DNA of 32,775 bases from contig PFCY01000067.1 in NCBI GenBank assembly GCA_002763085.1, forward strand, positions 1-32,775, given 5' to 3'. Of this stretch, positions 17,201-23,246 are shown piece after piece (positions within the stretch are counted from its first letter, which is position 1; each line of letters begins with the position of its first letter). The translations under genes and the position numbers were made by a program. The notes under the pieces are model-generated. The model did not search any database. It was not told the origin of the DNA and was given only the letters and a program-made list of their open reading frames with translations. Origin of the DNA: Candidatus Pacearchaeota archaeon CG10_big_fil_rev_8_21_14_0_10_32_14 (GTDB lineage: Archaea > Nanobdellota > Nanobdellia > Pacearchaeales > GW2011-AR1).

Positions 17201-18204
17201 TCAGATTCACTTCCGCAAGTATCAACTTTACTTACAACTGTATTCCAATAAGTCGGATCATCTTTTCTTGCTTCATCATAAATGTTTCCAACATTTCCGC
17301 AACTGTCTAAAAAATAAATTTCATCTCTTCCATCAACACATGTTGTGTCAGTTGTTTTTTCACATATTGTATTTAATTCTTCATTTGAACAGAGTTTACC
17401 TTGATATGAGGTTCCGCCATCTAATACACATTGTCGCGCCGATATAAACCTACACCTGTTTCCCTCTTCTTCTTCGACGGTAAATACACATGCCCCCTTC
17501 TCTTCAGTTTCAGCTTGGGCTAAACATTCATATTCTGTTTTTATATCTGATCTAAACGGATCTCCATTATATCTATCTCCAGCCATATATCTGCATGCCT
17601 GTTCCGTCGTAAAGATCGCTTCATCTCCTAAAACACAACATCCTTTGACACACGCATTATCCGGAATTTGTAGATCTATACAGCTCTCATCTCCGGGATT
17701 ATCAGCCACAAATCTAACATTATCTCCATGACATTCTCCAAGAGTTGACATTGGACTGCAAGTTCCAAAGTGATCATCTATGCAACATCCAACTCTGCAT
17801 CTTGCATCATTTTCGCACAATGTCGGCGAAATTGGCGAACTCGAACTGCAAATTCTTGAAACCTCTGTGCTGAGTATGTCCTGACAAATCGCTCCACTGT
17901 TTGTTAACGCGCAGCAATTCATCATCGGCTCACCAGTCAATTCTATATCATTTGATGGAGGTGTCAACGTGTTTCCAGGAATTAAATTATCACTATCACT
18001 TTGTGCAGAAACACTTGGAATTAAATCAGCTTCATTTATTGCAAAATTAATTATTTTTGAGAAAATATTTTCTCCATCTGTTTCTATGATTATTCCATCA
18101 TTCAACACTGATTCAGATTCATGAATAGTATAAGCAAAAGCAAAAGTTGCAATTATTAAAATTGAAATTTCTAAAAATACTAAAAAGTGTTTATTATATC
18201 CCAT
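14212..18204 (-). CDS. Giant Cys-rich surface protein with glycine-zipper membrane region
   Basis: The protein has 1330 residues from the ATG at 18204. That start overlaps the previous stop as TAATG; the longer frame would overlap that gene by 28 bp. It has an N-terminal membrane helix (about 8-26). A Cys-rich body follows (about 90-560; CCALTNSGAIC, CRVGCCID, TTCVDGRDEIYFLDSCG, SCGNCNRFLG, PGSRHWKRICIDG). Next is a Gly/Ala-rich hydrophobic region (about 650-815) ending in a strong helix (IWAVVVAVIVAVIM). The Cys cluster CLAWQPPVGGDKCGEC and several beta-sandwich repeats (about 880-1330; YFIKCRDQ, LFFKCRDT, YFIKCKDV) complete it. It corresponds to the 579- and 772-residue proteins joined. An attachment or scaffold role is inferred from layout only. 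Confidence 0.8.
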   Translation of the reverse strand: MGYNKHFLVFLEISILIIATFAFAYTIHESESVLNDGIIIETDGENIFSKIINFAINEADLIPSVSAQSDSDNLIPGNTLTPPSNDIELTGEPMMNCCALTNSGAICQDILSTEVSRICSSSSPISPTLCENDARCRVGCCIDDHFGTCSPMSTLGECHGDNVRFVADNPGDESCIDLQIPDNACVKGCCVLGDEAIFTTEQACRYMAGDRYNGDPFRSDIKTEYECLAQAETEEKGACVFTVEEEEGNRCRFISARQCVLDGGTSYQGKLCSNEELNTICEKTTDTTCVDGRDEIYFLDSCGNVGNIYDEARKDDPTYWNTVVSKVDTCGSESENGNAESNSCGNCNRFLGSRCGESSSGTLQCLNMNCPSSEQTGNRYRKNGESWCVYDGAIGEGRDTPGSRHWKRICIDGKVKIEPCQDYRGQICVQSEIESENGDEFSVSSCKLNEAIECLSYNSRDGVEDSDESRASGVSSMIQDCNSNEDCFVKTVDAADKFKFDMCVPKYPRGFDLAPDQRTLSQDLCSLASRTCIAVKVKEIHFRNGRPRIRWVWKANKACTEAGFADKMNDLCMSIGDCGASVNYVGDLSQSYSISRSPGLTSEYLNKISEYDEVIEGLYAKPKDINQILNATGTPLRDSDGNELDQNNKTLALLRQIGLYAGGIGTVASVIGFLGVGSSTAGAGAAASSPIYAMTFNPGLQAAGSPVPYSMTAINGATPATAVSAGGFMAAFSGIGTGATVGFFVAKIFGLEGQAAMAVVAGGMIAGGISGFIGANLFGGGAGFLAGGLGVALTALIWAVVVAVIVAVIMRIIGIGETKQIPVEFKCLAWQPPVGGDKCGECNVDSEMYPCSKYRCESLGTACRIVNDDTKDARCEEINANDHSPPFIKSGVVDEGYRFEDEVENEHVKVRRDDGACIPEFTNVEFTLTTDEVAQCKLSTVSGTQYEEMEFTDIDTTLYLFNHTLDIKMPSLSSLDVRDLEGDIRDRIGATKFYIKCQDIQGNINTRDYLVDFCVEEGPDLTPPRITSIYPQDGAQLNHNTQNVTLIVNLNEPAECKYELASVGNVPYDEMSFGLNCSEFVDEVSSLGYSCYTTLNGLTRGENSYFIKCRDQPWLDYEEYTPKPGESRNTNDGYSYTLNIVENLLQIEVVKPKGEIVSGYTPQILVDLELRTTGGGNNGVSSCAFSQSGVDTGMIEFFNTLASTHTQRGLQYLEGNHQLFFKCRDTAGEVAYANTTFSVRIDDEPPKVVRVLYRNGLEIITDEEAACSYTNNRCDFNLGDDTVNRMTNVFDTKHSAPWNSGITYFIKCKDVFGNINGDCAIKVYPEASYN

Positions 18205-18986
18205 TATCCAATTCCGGGAGGGATTCCACATCCCCTTACCGCAAATACAAATTCTTCATTTGTCGTTTTATGTTTAATTGAATAAATTGTAGAACTATCC
18301 TCTGCTCTGAATTTTTCTATATCATAATCAGGATACAAAACCATATAGCCAGTCTGCTCAAAATTACAAAACCAAGATTCTTGACTGATAATTTCTTGAA
18401 CAACGCTTGAAAGATCATAAAATTTAGACATCTTCACGACCTTGATGTTCTCAAGTTTTCGTTTTTCTCCATCTTTACTTATGACGAATTCATTATTTAT
18501 TTTTAGAATTACCCTGTCAGGAACTAGTTCAACATCAAAACTCAAATCATCGACTGAAATGTCGGCTGTAAAATCTTCTTTCTCAAGCTCATCATTAAGT
18601 TTAAGAAAACAATTTTTCAATTCTTCTTCAATATCATCATGAATTTCATTCTGAAGATGTCTTAGTAAAAGTGGCTCTTGATTTATGCACCTCTGATAAT
18701 TGTTTATATTGTAGCATAAGTAGGCAACATCCTTTCCCCCATAATTTATTGTTAAATTGCTTTCAGCATATCCTCCTTGCGAAGAAATTTTGTTCAGCGA
18801 TGCCGTCAAATCATCTTCTAAACATAGATCAACATAAGTTTCTGGATCAAAATTTGTTTTCTTTGAAATTTGGGGTTTTATATCACCCCTTAAAAGTAAA
18901 AATAATAAAATCAAGACAACGATTAAAACTCCTATTATTACAAACATCGTTACCTGACTTCTTTTATTTTTAGCATAATATTTCAT
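18204..18986 (-). CDS. Pilin-like membrane-anchored protein
   Basis: This 260-residue protein begins MKYYAKNKRSQVTMFVIIGV, a basic tip and hydrophobic helix (about 12-33) of class III signal type, with Ser in place of Gly before the Gln. The external domain aligns with the 264-residue protein at 13380-14174, including CLED, SQGGY, YLCYNINNY, QEPLLL, LVPDRV, YPDYDIEKF and PPGIG. Its ATG overlaps the stop of the ribbon-helix-helix gene (ATGA), and its stop overlaps the giant gene's start (TAATG), so the three are one operon. Confidence 0.78.
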   Translation of the reverse strand: MKYYAKNKRSQVTMFVIIGVLIVVLILLFLLLRGDIKPQISKKTNFDPETYVDLCLEDDLTASLNKISSQGGYAESNLTINYGGKDVAYLCYNINNYQRCINQEPLLLRHLQNEIHDDIEEELKNCFLKLNDELEKEDFTADISVDDLSFDVELVPDRVILKINNEFVISKDGEKRKLENIKVVKMSKFYDLSSVVQEIISQESWFCNFEQTGYMVLYPDYDIEKFRAEDSSTIYSIKHKTTNEEFVFAVRGCGIPPGIG

Positions 18987-19135
18987 TTTTTCCTTTTCAT
19001 TTCTTCATACAGTAATTTAATTGCCTCTTCAATTGCATGAGATTTATTTCTGTAATATGAATTCTTCATTATTTCATCCAGAAGTTTTTCAGTTTTCTCA
19101 TCAATAGTCGCCGATACTCTTGATTTTTCAGCCAT
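18983..19135 (-). CDS. Ribbon-helix-helix DNA-binding protein
   Basis: A 50-residue protein, MAEKSRVSATIDEKTEKLLD leading to NKSHAIEEAIKLLYEEMKRK, shows the ribbon-helix-helix pattern. A short polar strand (RVSATI) would pair with that of a second subunit to contact DNA. Helix A follows (DEKTEKLLDEIMKN), then a turn with YRNKSHAIEEAI and helix B. The length is typical of small CopG/MetJ-type archaeal regulators. GAGG precedes the ATG. It is the first gene of the surface operon, coupled to the next by ATGA, and an inverted repeat overlaps its promoter, so autoregulation is likely. No toxin partner is next to it, which argues against an antitoxin role. Confidence 0.8.
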   Translation of the reverse strand: MAEKSRVSATIDEKTEKLLDEIMKNSYYRNKSHAIEEAIKLLYEEMKRKK

Positions 19136-19150
19136 TTTCCTCTTTTAATT

Positions 19151-19218
19151 GTAATACAAAATATATTTAGTAATAACAAATATATTTTATAACACTAAGT
19201 TTACTATGTATTACTAAA
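19151..19218. promoter_or_regulatory. Candidate operator and promoter of the surface operon
   Basis: TTTAGTAATA (19166-19175) is matched by its reverse complement TATTACTAAA (19209-19218), and GTAATAC (19151-19157) by GTATTAC (19208-19214). The minus-strand TATA-like AAATATATTTTG (about 19156-19167) lies 27 bp before the ribbon-helix-helix ATG, overlapping the first half-sites. Repeated half-sites over a promoter fit binding by a small dimeric repressor. The assignment to that protein is inference. Confidence 0.45.
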
Positions 19219-19267
19219 TAATATATTAAATTCAACTATAAAAATGTTTTCATAAAAAATCTTAGAA

Positions 19268-19675
19268 TTAAATTTGAGTTTTTCCTGCTAAATATAATTC
19301 GACATCAACTCCAAGACCTGCAAGTTGAATTAGATTGGGTTTTCTGGCAGGAAGCATATGGGCTTCATTAGCTGTATAATCGACAAGCGGTCCAATGTTT
19401 AGTCCAGCAAGTTGAATATCATTTAATGGTCCTTCTCCTCTTAACATCTTAGCCTCGTGCGCCATATTACAAAAAGGATCCCAATTCCATCGGTTAGCTT
19501 GCAACTCTTTTATCCGTGTTTCATCCTCAGGATGTTCTTGAAGATATTTTTCCTTTTCATCCCGCCCACCTCTTATCAAATCACATAAATAGGAAGTATG
19601 CTCTCTTTCTTCTCTCCCTACTTCAACAGAATCTTTTATCGCCTCATAAAATGTTTCCAAGAATTCATTGCCCAT
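19268..19675 (-). CDS. Uncharacterised protein with an internal repeat
   Basis: This 135-residue soluble protein has no signal or membrane helix. The N-terminal two thirds is acidic and helical. The C-terminal part holds two copies of a roughly 26-residue unit (residues 72-97 and 102-126) of the form A(H/N)EA(K/H)ML followed by IQLAGL. No family is recognised. A TATA-like box about 26 bp before the ATG suggests it is transcribed alone. Confidence 0.6.
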   Translation of the reverse strand: MGNEFLETFYEAIKDSVEVGREEREHTSYLCDLIRGGRDEKEKYLQEHPEDETRIKELQANRWNWDPFCNMAHEAKMLRGEGPLNDIQLAGLNIGPLVDYTANEAHMLPARKPNLIQLAGLGVDVELYLAGKTQI

Positions 19676-19728
19676 TACTCATAATGTTCGTTGAAGTTTA
19701 AATAGTTTTATGTAATCCACAAAAGAAA

Positions 19729-19980
19729 TTATTTTTTAACTGATTGAGGATATTCATCTCTTAGAATCTTCAATAAGTCTTCTTTTATTTGATTTCCTGA
19801 TTTATTTCTAAACCCACGGCCTTCAGAACCTTCATATTCGTAATAACCTCTGGAAAATCCGCTCATATATATTTCAATAACTTTTTCTTCATATTCGCGG
19901 GCTATATCTCCAATTTTGACTATGTCTTTTGAAACAAGTCTCAAGAATTCTTTATACGCCTTTTCATCTTCTTCATTCAT
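19729..19980 (-). CDS. Uncharacterised small acidic protein
   Basis: This is an 83-residue charged, mostly helical protein (MNEEDEKAYKEFLRLVSKDI) with a Gly/Tyr/Arg-rich middle (SGFSRGYYEYEGSEGRGFRN). It has no signal peptide. It lies alone between PCNA and the repeat-containing gene, with a TATA-like stretch about 25 bp before the start. The function is unknown. Confidence 0.55.
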   Translation of the reverse strand: MNEEDEKAYKEFLRLVSKDIVKIGDIAREYEEKVIEIYMSGFSRGYYEYEGSEGRGFRNKSGNQIKEDLLKILRDEYPQSVKK

Positions 19981-20040
19981 TGAAAAGTTTATTTTTTTAA
20001 GTTAATAAATAAAATTATTGTCTAATATATACTCTTTAAT

Positions 20041-20778
20041 TTAATCCTCAGTCTCAACTCTCGGCGCTAAAATAAATGTCAATTCCATCTTTTCGCCTTT
20101 ATAGTCAATCCTCAAAGGATGTTCGCTAGCGAATTGCAGAATTGTTTTTTCAACAAGCTTTGCTCCTTTCATAAATTTTTGTAAATATTCTAAACTATAT
20201 CTTGCCTTGCAGTTTTCAGCTTCCATCTTAACTTCGTCTCCGCTAAATTCACTTCTTGCAGAATTCAAACTTTTTGCTTCTACAATAAATTTCCCATCTT
20301 GGACTATAAAAGAACATGCATCACTTACAACATTACAATCATCTACCGCATCAATTATATCTACCGAATTTATTTCAACTTTTGCAGAAAATTCAAGATT
20401 CGGGACTTGCTTCTCTTCAGTATCGACTTCGATCAAAACTAAAGTAAAATTTCTTATAATTCTGTCGTGGATGCTTATCTCAAGTATATTGCTATTTTCT
20501 TTTTTTTCAAGAACCAGAATACTTTTACTGCCGCATCTCCTCAAAATAGCTTTTAAATTATCTAAATTGACACCAAGCGCTTCCTCTTTTACTTCAGCAA
20601 TATATTGTGAAAAAGCAGACTTTGGAATTTTGAAACTCACAAGTGAAACGTTCGCCGGATCCATAGCTGTTATTGAAAGCCCATATTCACTAAACCGAAT
20701 TTTAACTTCAGTTACAAGTTCACTTATGAGTTCTATACTTCTTGAAAGAAGCGCCGGATTTTCAAACTTAACTAACAT
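20041..20778 (-). CDS. pcn: DNA polymerase sliding clamp (PCNA)
   Basis: A full-length 245-residue PCNA. It has the conserved beginning with ITAMDPANVSLVSFKI (the AMD-type loop), the middle LEISI and the interdomain connecting loop near EVDTEEKQVPNLEFSA. The second domain has EAKSLNSARSEFSG, and the C-terminal strand is LTFILAPRVETED. Homotrimers or heterotrimers encircle DNA and bind PIP-box partners through the connecting loop and C-terminal tail. The length matches archaeal PCNA (about 245-250). It is divergent from the primase gene across a 135-bp gap with a palindrome, so the two replication genes may be co-controlled. Confidence 0.95.
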   Translation of the reverse strand: MLVKFENPALLSRSIELISELVTEVKIRFSEYGLSITAMDPANVSLVSFKIPKSAFSQYIAEVKEEALGVNLDNLKAILRRCGSKSILVLEKKENSNILEISIHDRIIRNFTLVLIEVDTEEKQVPNLEFSAKVEINSVDIIDAVDDCNVVSDACSFIVQDGKFIVEAKSLNSARSEFSGDEVKMEAENCKARYSLEYLQKFMKGAKLVEKTILQFASEHPLRIDYKGEKMELTFILAPRVETED

Positions 20779-20829
20779 TTTACAAAAACTTCTATATATC
20801 CTATTTTTTAAGTATTATTGTAGTCAAAA

Positions 20830-20845
20830 TGGCTTAAATAAGCCA
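20830..20845. promoter_or_regulatory. Palindrome between PCNA and primase genes
   Basis: TGGCTTA-AA-TAAGCCA has 7-bp perfect arms and lies 52 bp before the PCNA start and 69 bp before the primase start. It is a candidate shared operator. TATA-like boxes for each gene lie closer to the starts. Confidence 0.35.
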
Positions 20846-20913
20846 CATACTCACTATCTTTATTTTTAACAATTTATTTAAACTTATCCATCAAACATCT
20901 CACGTAAAAGAGC

Positions 20914-22251
20914 ATGGAACAAAACAATTCTTATAAAAGTCAAAATGAAAGCGAAGAGGTTTCACAAAAAGAAAAAAGAGTTAGAAATCTGACAGCTTTG
21001 TATTATTCTCGCCCGGAAATCCAAAAAGCGATGTATGAATTTTCCAAAAATCGAGAAATCGCTCCAAGGTTCTTTGAGGGATTTGGAAAAAGACCGGACG
21101 TTCTTCAGTATTACTCTGACATTTTTTCTCTTTCACAAAAAGGGGCGACATCATTTCATTGTAGCGAAGAATTATGGAGTGATCCACTTCAGATTGTAAC
21201 TGGGATGAACGAAAAACAAGCAAACGAGCTTAGGATTGGATGGGATTTATTGATTGATATTGATTCAAAATATATTGATTACAGTAAAGTCTGTGCAAAG
21301 ATAATAATAAAATTCTTGGAATTTCAGGGAATAAAAAATATCGGAATAAAATTTTCAGGGAGTAAGGGATTTCATATAATAGTGCCATGGAAAGCATTTC
21401 CAAAAATTGTTTTCGGTCAAAAGTCTTCAGAGATGTTTCCAGAGTGGCCAAGGATAATTTCAAGATATATTACTGAAAGAGTAAAAGATGGATTAGTAAA
21501 AGAACTTTCAAAACTAACGATAGGACCGACTTCAGCATATATAAAAGACCAAACCGTCTCACAACTTGTAATGCCAGATATAATTCTCGTCTCATCCAGA
21601 CATTTATTCCGTATGCCATATTCCCTCCACGAAAAGACCGCTTTAGCAAGTATTGTTCTCGATAAAGATAAAATAATGGATTTTGATGTCCAAGATGCAA
21701 ATCCACTCAAAGTCACAAAAGAAAAGATTTATCCATTTAATCCAGAAAATACGAAAGATGGCGAGGCCTCCCGTCTTTTAATGCAAGCACTCGATTGGTA
21801 TAAAGATCAAAACATAAACGAAGACACACAAACGCAATCATCAAGAAACTTCGACTTCAAACCGATAAAACTTGAAAAAATTTCCGACGAGTTTTTTCCC
21901 CCTTCAATAAAACAGATTCTTCAGGGCGTACAAGATGGTCGCAAGCGCGCATTATTTATTTTGATAAATTTATTTAGGTCCATAGGGATGGAAAAAGATG
22001 AACTTGAAAAAAGAATTTACGATTGGAACAATAAAAATGAAGTCCAGCTTAAAACAGGTTACATAAAATCTCAATTAATGTGGTCTTACAGAAATAAGAT
22101 TGTTCCCCCCCCAAATTTTGACAAATATTATTATCAAGGCATAGGCGTCATTCCGACACCCGAAGAAATACGACTAAGAAATCCTATTAATTACGTCCTT
22201 AAAAAATCAGAAATGCAAAATCAAAATCAAAATAAAGTTAAGAAAAAATAA
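20914..22251 (+). CDS. priS: Archaeo-eukaryotic DNA primase small subunit with extended C-terminus
   Basis: This 445-residue primase catalytic subunit makes RNA/DNA primers for replication. It has the metal-binding DLLIDID (Asp115 and Asp117), the loop SGSKGFHI (148-155) and SRHLFRMPYSLHEKT. Usual archaeal PriS is about 330-350 residues. Here an extra domain follows: PPSIKQILQGVQDGRKRALF, WNNKNEVQLKTGYIKSQLMW and PPPNFDKYYYQGIG with NPINYV. The domain resembles the C-terminal accessory region found fused to primase in DPANN lineages (PriL-CTD/PriCT-like). From memory this segment often carries cysteines for an iron-sulfur cluster; none occurs here. No separate PriL gene is in the window. The tail is Lys/Gln/Asn-rich. 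Confidence 0.92.
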   Translation: MEQNNSYKSQNESEEVSQKEKRVRNLTALYYSRPEIQKAMYEFSKNREIAPRFFEGFGKRPDVLQYYSDIFSLSQKGATSFHCSEELWSDPLQIVTGMNEKQANELRIGWDLLIDIDSKYIDYSKVCAKIIIKFLEFQGIKNIGIKFSGSKGFHIIVPWKAFPKIVFGQKSSEMFPEWPRIISRYITERVKDGLVKELSKLTIGPTSAYIKDQTVSQLVMPDIILVSSRHLFRMPYSLHEKTALASIVLDKDKIMDFDVQDANPLKVTKEKIYPFNPENTKDGEASRLLMQALDWYKDQNINEDTQTQSSRNFDFKPIKLEKISDEFFPPSIKQILQGVQDGRKRALFILINLFRSIGMEKDELEKRIYDWNNKNEVQLKTGYIKSQLMWSYRNKIVPPPNFDKYYYQGIGVIPTPEEIRLRNPINYVLKKSEMQNQNQNKVKKK

Positions 22252-22257
22252 TTGTTA

Positions 22258-22408
22258 TTAATCACAGGCTTCATCCCAAATTAAATTTTTTTGTGAGATT
22301 TTGTTTGTAATTTACTTGCCCACCCAAATTGAGTCCCACCCTAATACCAAACAAAATCTTTATTAAAATAAATTAATTTTTGTAATATGGGATGAAGCCT
22401 TAATCACA
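22258..22408. mobile_element. MITE with 12-bp terminal inverted repeats and 9-bp target duplication
   Basis: GGCTTCATCCCA (22267-22278) is repeated inverted at 22388-22399, giving a 133-bp element with no coding capacity. It is flanked by the direct duplication TTAATCACA (22258-22266 and 22400-22408). A second inner inverted repeat, AGATTTTGTTTG (22296-22307) with CAAACAAAATCT (22348-22359), lets the element fold into a long hairpin. The same 12-bp terminus starts the insertion sequence at 32645. It fills the gap after priS. Confidence 0.82.
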
Positions 22409-22443
22409 TAAAATTTTATAAACCCTATTTCATTTTTTTATCC

Positions 22444-23190
22444 ATGAAAAAGAAGGTGAAGAAGTTTCTTATCTTATCTGTTCTCGGACTTCTACTTGTT
22501 AATCTGACTTTTATTAGTGCAACGATTTTAGTTTTGAAGTACGGAAGAGTAACACTTAATCCTGGAGAAAAGTATACCGTTAATATTCCTTTTTTGGGGT
22601 TGTCTAAATCATCACAAATTTGCGGAACAGCTCAAACAACTTCAGGAAAAGAATTGAGTGGAGTAACCATCAACGTATACTATAAAGGAGAAAATAATAT
22701 TTTAAGAACTGCAACAACTGATTCCCAAGGCGAGTATTGTTTAACTCTCCCCGAAGTCAAAACAAAAAAAGAATATGATATCAATATTTCTTTTGATAAT
22801 GTAACTCAATCTGGAGAAGATATAAAATTAGGTAGCAATAATTATACTCTAGAATTTGATGATCATGATACTTTCAGTAAAACTTCAGACAAATTTGTGA
22901 CCTTAAAAGGTAGAATTTACAATGAAAACGCATTGATAGAAAACGGTCGATTCGAGGCTAGTGTAAGATATTATCCATCAAACGGTTCTTCTAAGCAAGT
23001 TCAGGCTTCTCACACATATTACGTTAATATTGATCCCGAACAAGTTTACGAATTTCCTAATGATGAAATGAATGTGACTTGGACAATCCCGTCTGATGCT
23101 CAAACTGGTGAATATAGATTTTTGATGAAAACTTCTTTTAACGGAAAAGAACGAAGTAGTTTGTACTCGTATTTCACATTAACAGAATAA
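22444..23190 (+). CDS. Secreted beta-sandwich protein
   Basis: This 248-residue protein has an N-terminal signal (basic KKKVKKF, hydrophobic about 8-27). A carboxypeptidase-regulatory/CNA-B-like beta-sandwich follows, with ICGTAQTTSGKELSGVTINV, TDSQGEYCL and Cys pairing likely between the two. A second beta domain covers about residues 125-248. There is no C-terminal anchor. A TATA-like TTTTATAAACC about 26 bp before the ATG suggests a leaderless message. It is probably a surface or matrix protein. It lies just after the MITE. Confidence 0.72.
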   Translation: MKKKVKKFLILSVLGLLLVNLTFISATILVLKYGRVTLNPGEKYTVNIPFLGLSKSSQICGTAQTTSGKELSGVTINVYYKGENNILRTATTDSQGEYCLTLPEVKTKKEYDINISFDNVTQSGEDIKLGSNNYTLEFDDHDTFSKTSDKFVTLKGRIYNENALIENGRFEASVRYYPSNGSSKQVQASHTYYVNIDPEQVYEFPNDEMNVTWTIPSDAQTGEYRFLMKTSFNGKERSSLYSYFTLTE

Positions 23191-23246
23191 TTTATTCAAA
23201 ATCTTATCATAACAAATTTTAAAAACAACAAATAACTGTATCTATC

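Noticed and set aside
18983..19135. The ribbon-helix-helix protein as an antitoxin
   Set aside because: No toxin gene is adjacent. The downstream neighbour is a pilin-like surface protein coupled by ATGA, which favours an operon regulator.
19351..19366. Another copy of the MITE terminus near GGCTTCATTAG
   Set aside because: The match stops after GGCTTCAT and lies inside a coding region; there is no inverted partner or duplication.
20207..20869. 220-residue plus-strand frame over PCNA
   Set aside because: It is antisense to a clear full-length PCNA. Its Ser/Leu/Ile-rich composition is typical of a shadow frame.
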